A stretch of DNA of 33,697 nt, taken from contig JAKLPW010000096.1 in the NCBI GenBank assembly GCA_022013675.1, positions 1-33,697 of the forward strand, in the 5' to 3' direction. The position numbers and the translations under genes are program-made. Positions 33,128 to 33,697 of this stretch are shown piece after piece. Under the pieces are notes generated by a model. That model was not told the origin of the DNA. It ran no database searches and was given only the letters and a program-made list of their open reading frames with translations. This DNA is from Anaerolineae bacterium. GTDB taxonomy: Bacteria > Chloroflexota > Anaerolineae > JAKLPW01. How positions within the stretch are numbered: position 1 is the stretch's first letter; each line of letters starts with the position of its first letter.

Positions 33128-33697
33128 CCACAACGAACAAGAGCTACACCTGCAATCTGTCGCACAGTCCACCTACGAGTGTCTGCGTTGTGCTTTCTGT
33201 TTCGATCTGAGTTGGTTGGGCCCGGCTAACCTTTGCCCTTCCTACACATGGGGCAGCTTTGAATCCTACGGAGCGCGTGGACGCATCGCCCTGGCCCGCG
33301 CCATTATCGAGGGTGAACTCGAGTACGACGAGAGTCTAATCCGACGCGTCTTTGCCTGCACCGAGTGCCGGGCTTGCGCCGAAATGTGCTTCAAGTATAT
33401 TGATACGATCAAGATCTACGCTGCCATGCGCGAGGACCTAGCTGACCGTGGGCTAATTCCTCCGGCACTGGCGGACGTCGTCGAGGGCCTAACCAAGACG
33501 CACAACATCTACGACAAACCCCACGAGAAGCGCCTCTCCTGGCTCAAGGATCACTCGCGTGTGGATCGAGCTGCGCCAGTAGCATTCTTTGTCGGCTGTA
33601 CCCCATCGTATGTACGGCGCACGCTGGCCCGCGATACTTATTCCGTCCTGGCCGCTTCGGGCCTTGACTTCACGGTGCTCGGCAGCGAGTGGTGCTG
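33120..33697 (+). CDS. (Fe-S)-binding oxidoreductase subunit, GlcF/heterodisulfide-reductase-like, cut by window end
   Basis: ATG at 33120 overlaps the end of the flavoprotein gene by 8 nt; 192 codons are visible and the frame is still open at the edge. Two [4Fe-4S] motifs: CLRCAFC with a distant CP (residues about 21-40), and CTECRACAEMC (about 79-89). The sequence FFVGCTPSYVRRTLARDTYSVL begins a CCG (cysteine-rich) domain, and the window ends in EWCC. This is the architecture of GlcF and LldE/HdrD-type partner subunits that take electrons from the flavoprotein and hand them to quinone or another carrier. It confirms that the operon continues past the window. Confidence 0.88.
   Translation, partial: MTNHNEQELHLQSVAQSTYECLRCAFCFDLSWLGPANLCPSYTWGSFESYGARGRIALARAIIEGELEYDESLIRRVFACTECRACAEMCFKYIDTIKIYAAMREDLADRGLIPPALADVVEGLTKTHNIYDKPHEKRLSWLKDHSRVDRAAPVAFFVGCTPSYVRRTLARDTYSVLAASGLDFTVLGSEWC

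Overview
The window looks like part of a chromosome of an anaerobic, probably uncultivated member of the Chloroflexota (Anaerolineae/Dehalococcoidia-like). The grounds are Wood-Ljungdahl accessory genes, a secreted-protein remnant with the YLPVV motif I associate with Chloroflexota exported proteins, a lipoprotein of a type common there, and sigma70-like promoters (TTGACA/17/TATAAT). This placement is inference; no rRNA or marker phylogeny is available. Base composition is moderately GC-rich throughout.

Layout: (1) 1-3212, + strand: the end of a carbonyl-branch/methyl-branch cluster, with a RACo-type corrinoid activator (5' end outside the window), a CooC-type ATPase and the AcsE methyltransferase. 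(2) 3213-6879, + strand housekeeping: tilS-rlmI as a coupled pair, then hpt with its own promoter. (3) 6968-8137, - strand: a class I aminotransferase, followed upstream by a VapC/PIN remnant. (4) 8339-18254, - strand: a seven-gene operon for an exported polysaccharide (two GT4 glycosyltransferases, a G5/beta-propeller protein, a glycoside-hydrolase/O-antigen-polymerase fusion, a UDP-glucuronate decarboxylase-like enzyme, a second polymerase/ligase and a GtrA protein). It is driven from a divergent promoter region that also serves a third GT4 gene (18475-19674). (5) 19675-21453: a broken FN3-like surface-protein remnant and a lipoprotein gene. (6) 21454-22481, - strand: a PfkB sugar kinase with a tiny downstream ORF. 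(7) 22594-23144: five tRNA genes (Arg on -, then Phe, Gly, Cys, Leu on +) fired from back-to-back promoters, then typA. (8) 25314-27599: a sulfatase plus RpiB-like isomerase under an operator-rich promoter. (9) 27648-33697: an operon with an amidohydrolase/deaminase, ECF transporter T, A and A' subunits without an S subunit, a GlcD-like flavoprotein and a GlcF-like Fe-S protein cut by the window end.

How the genes work together: region 1 supplies the methyl transfer to the corrinoid protein, its reductive reactivation, and Ni maturation of CODH/ACS. Region 4 probably builds and polymerises a pentose-containing extracellular glycan. Region 8 looks like intracellular desulfation and isomerisation of an imported sugar. 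Region 9 looks like uptake and oxidative breakdown of a small N-containing molecule.

The most unusual items are the polymerase fused to a clan GH-A-like barrel whose expected acid/base Glu is Gln (Q188), the tandem palindromes exactly 21 bp apart between two divergent glycosyltransferase promoters, and the amidohydrolase/ECF/flavoprotein operon with a palindrome just after its consensus promoter.
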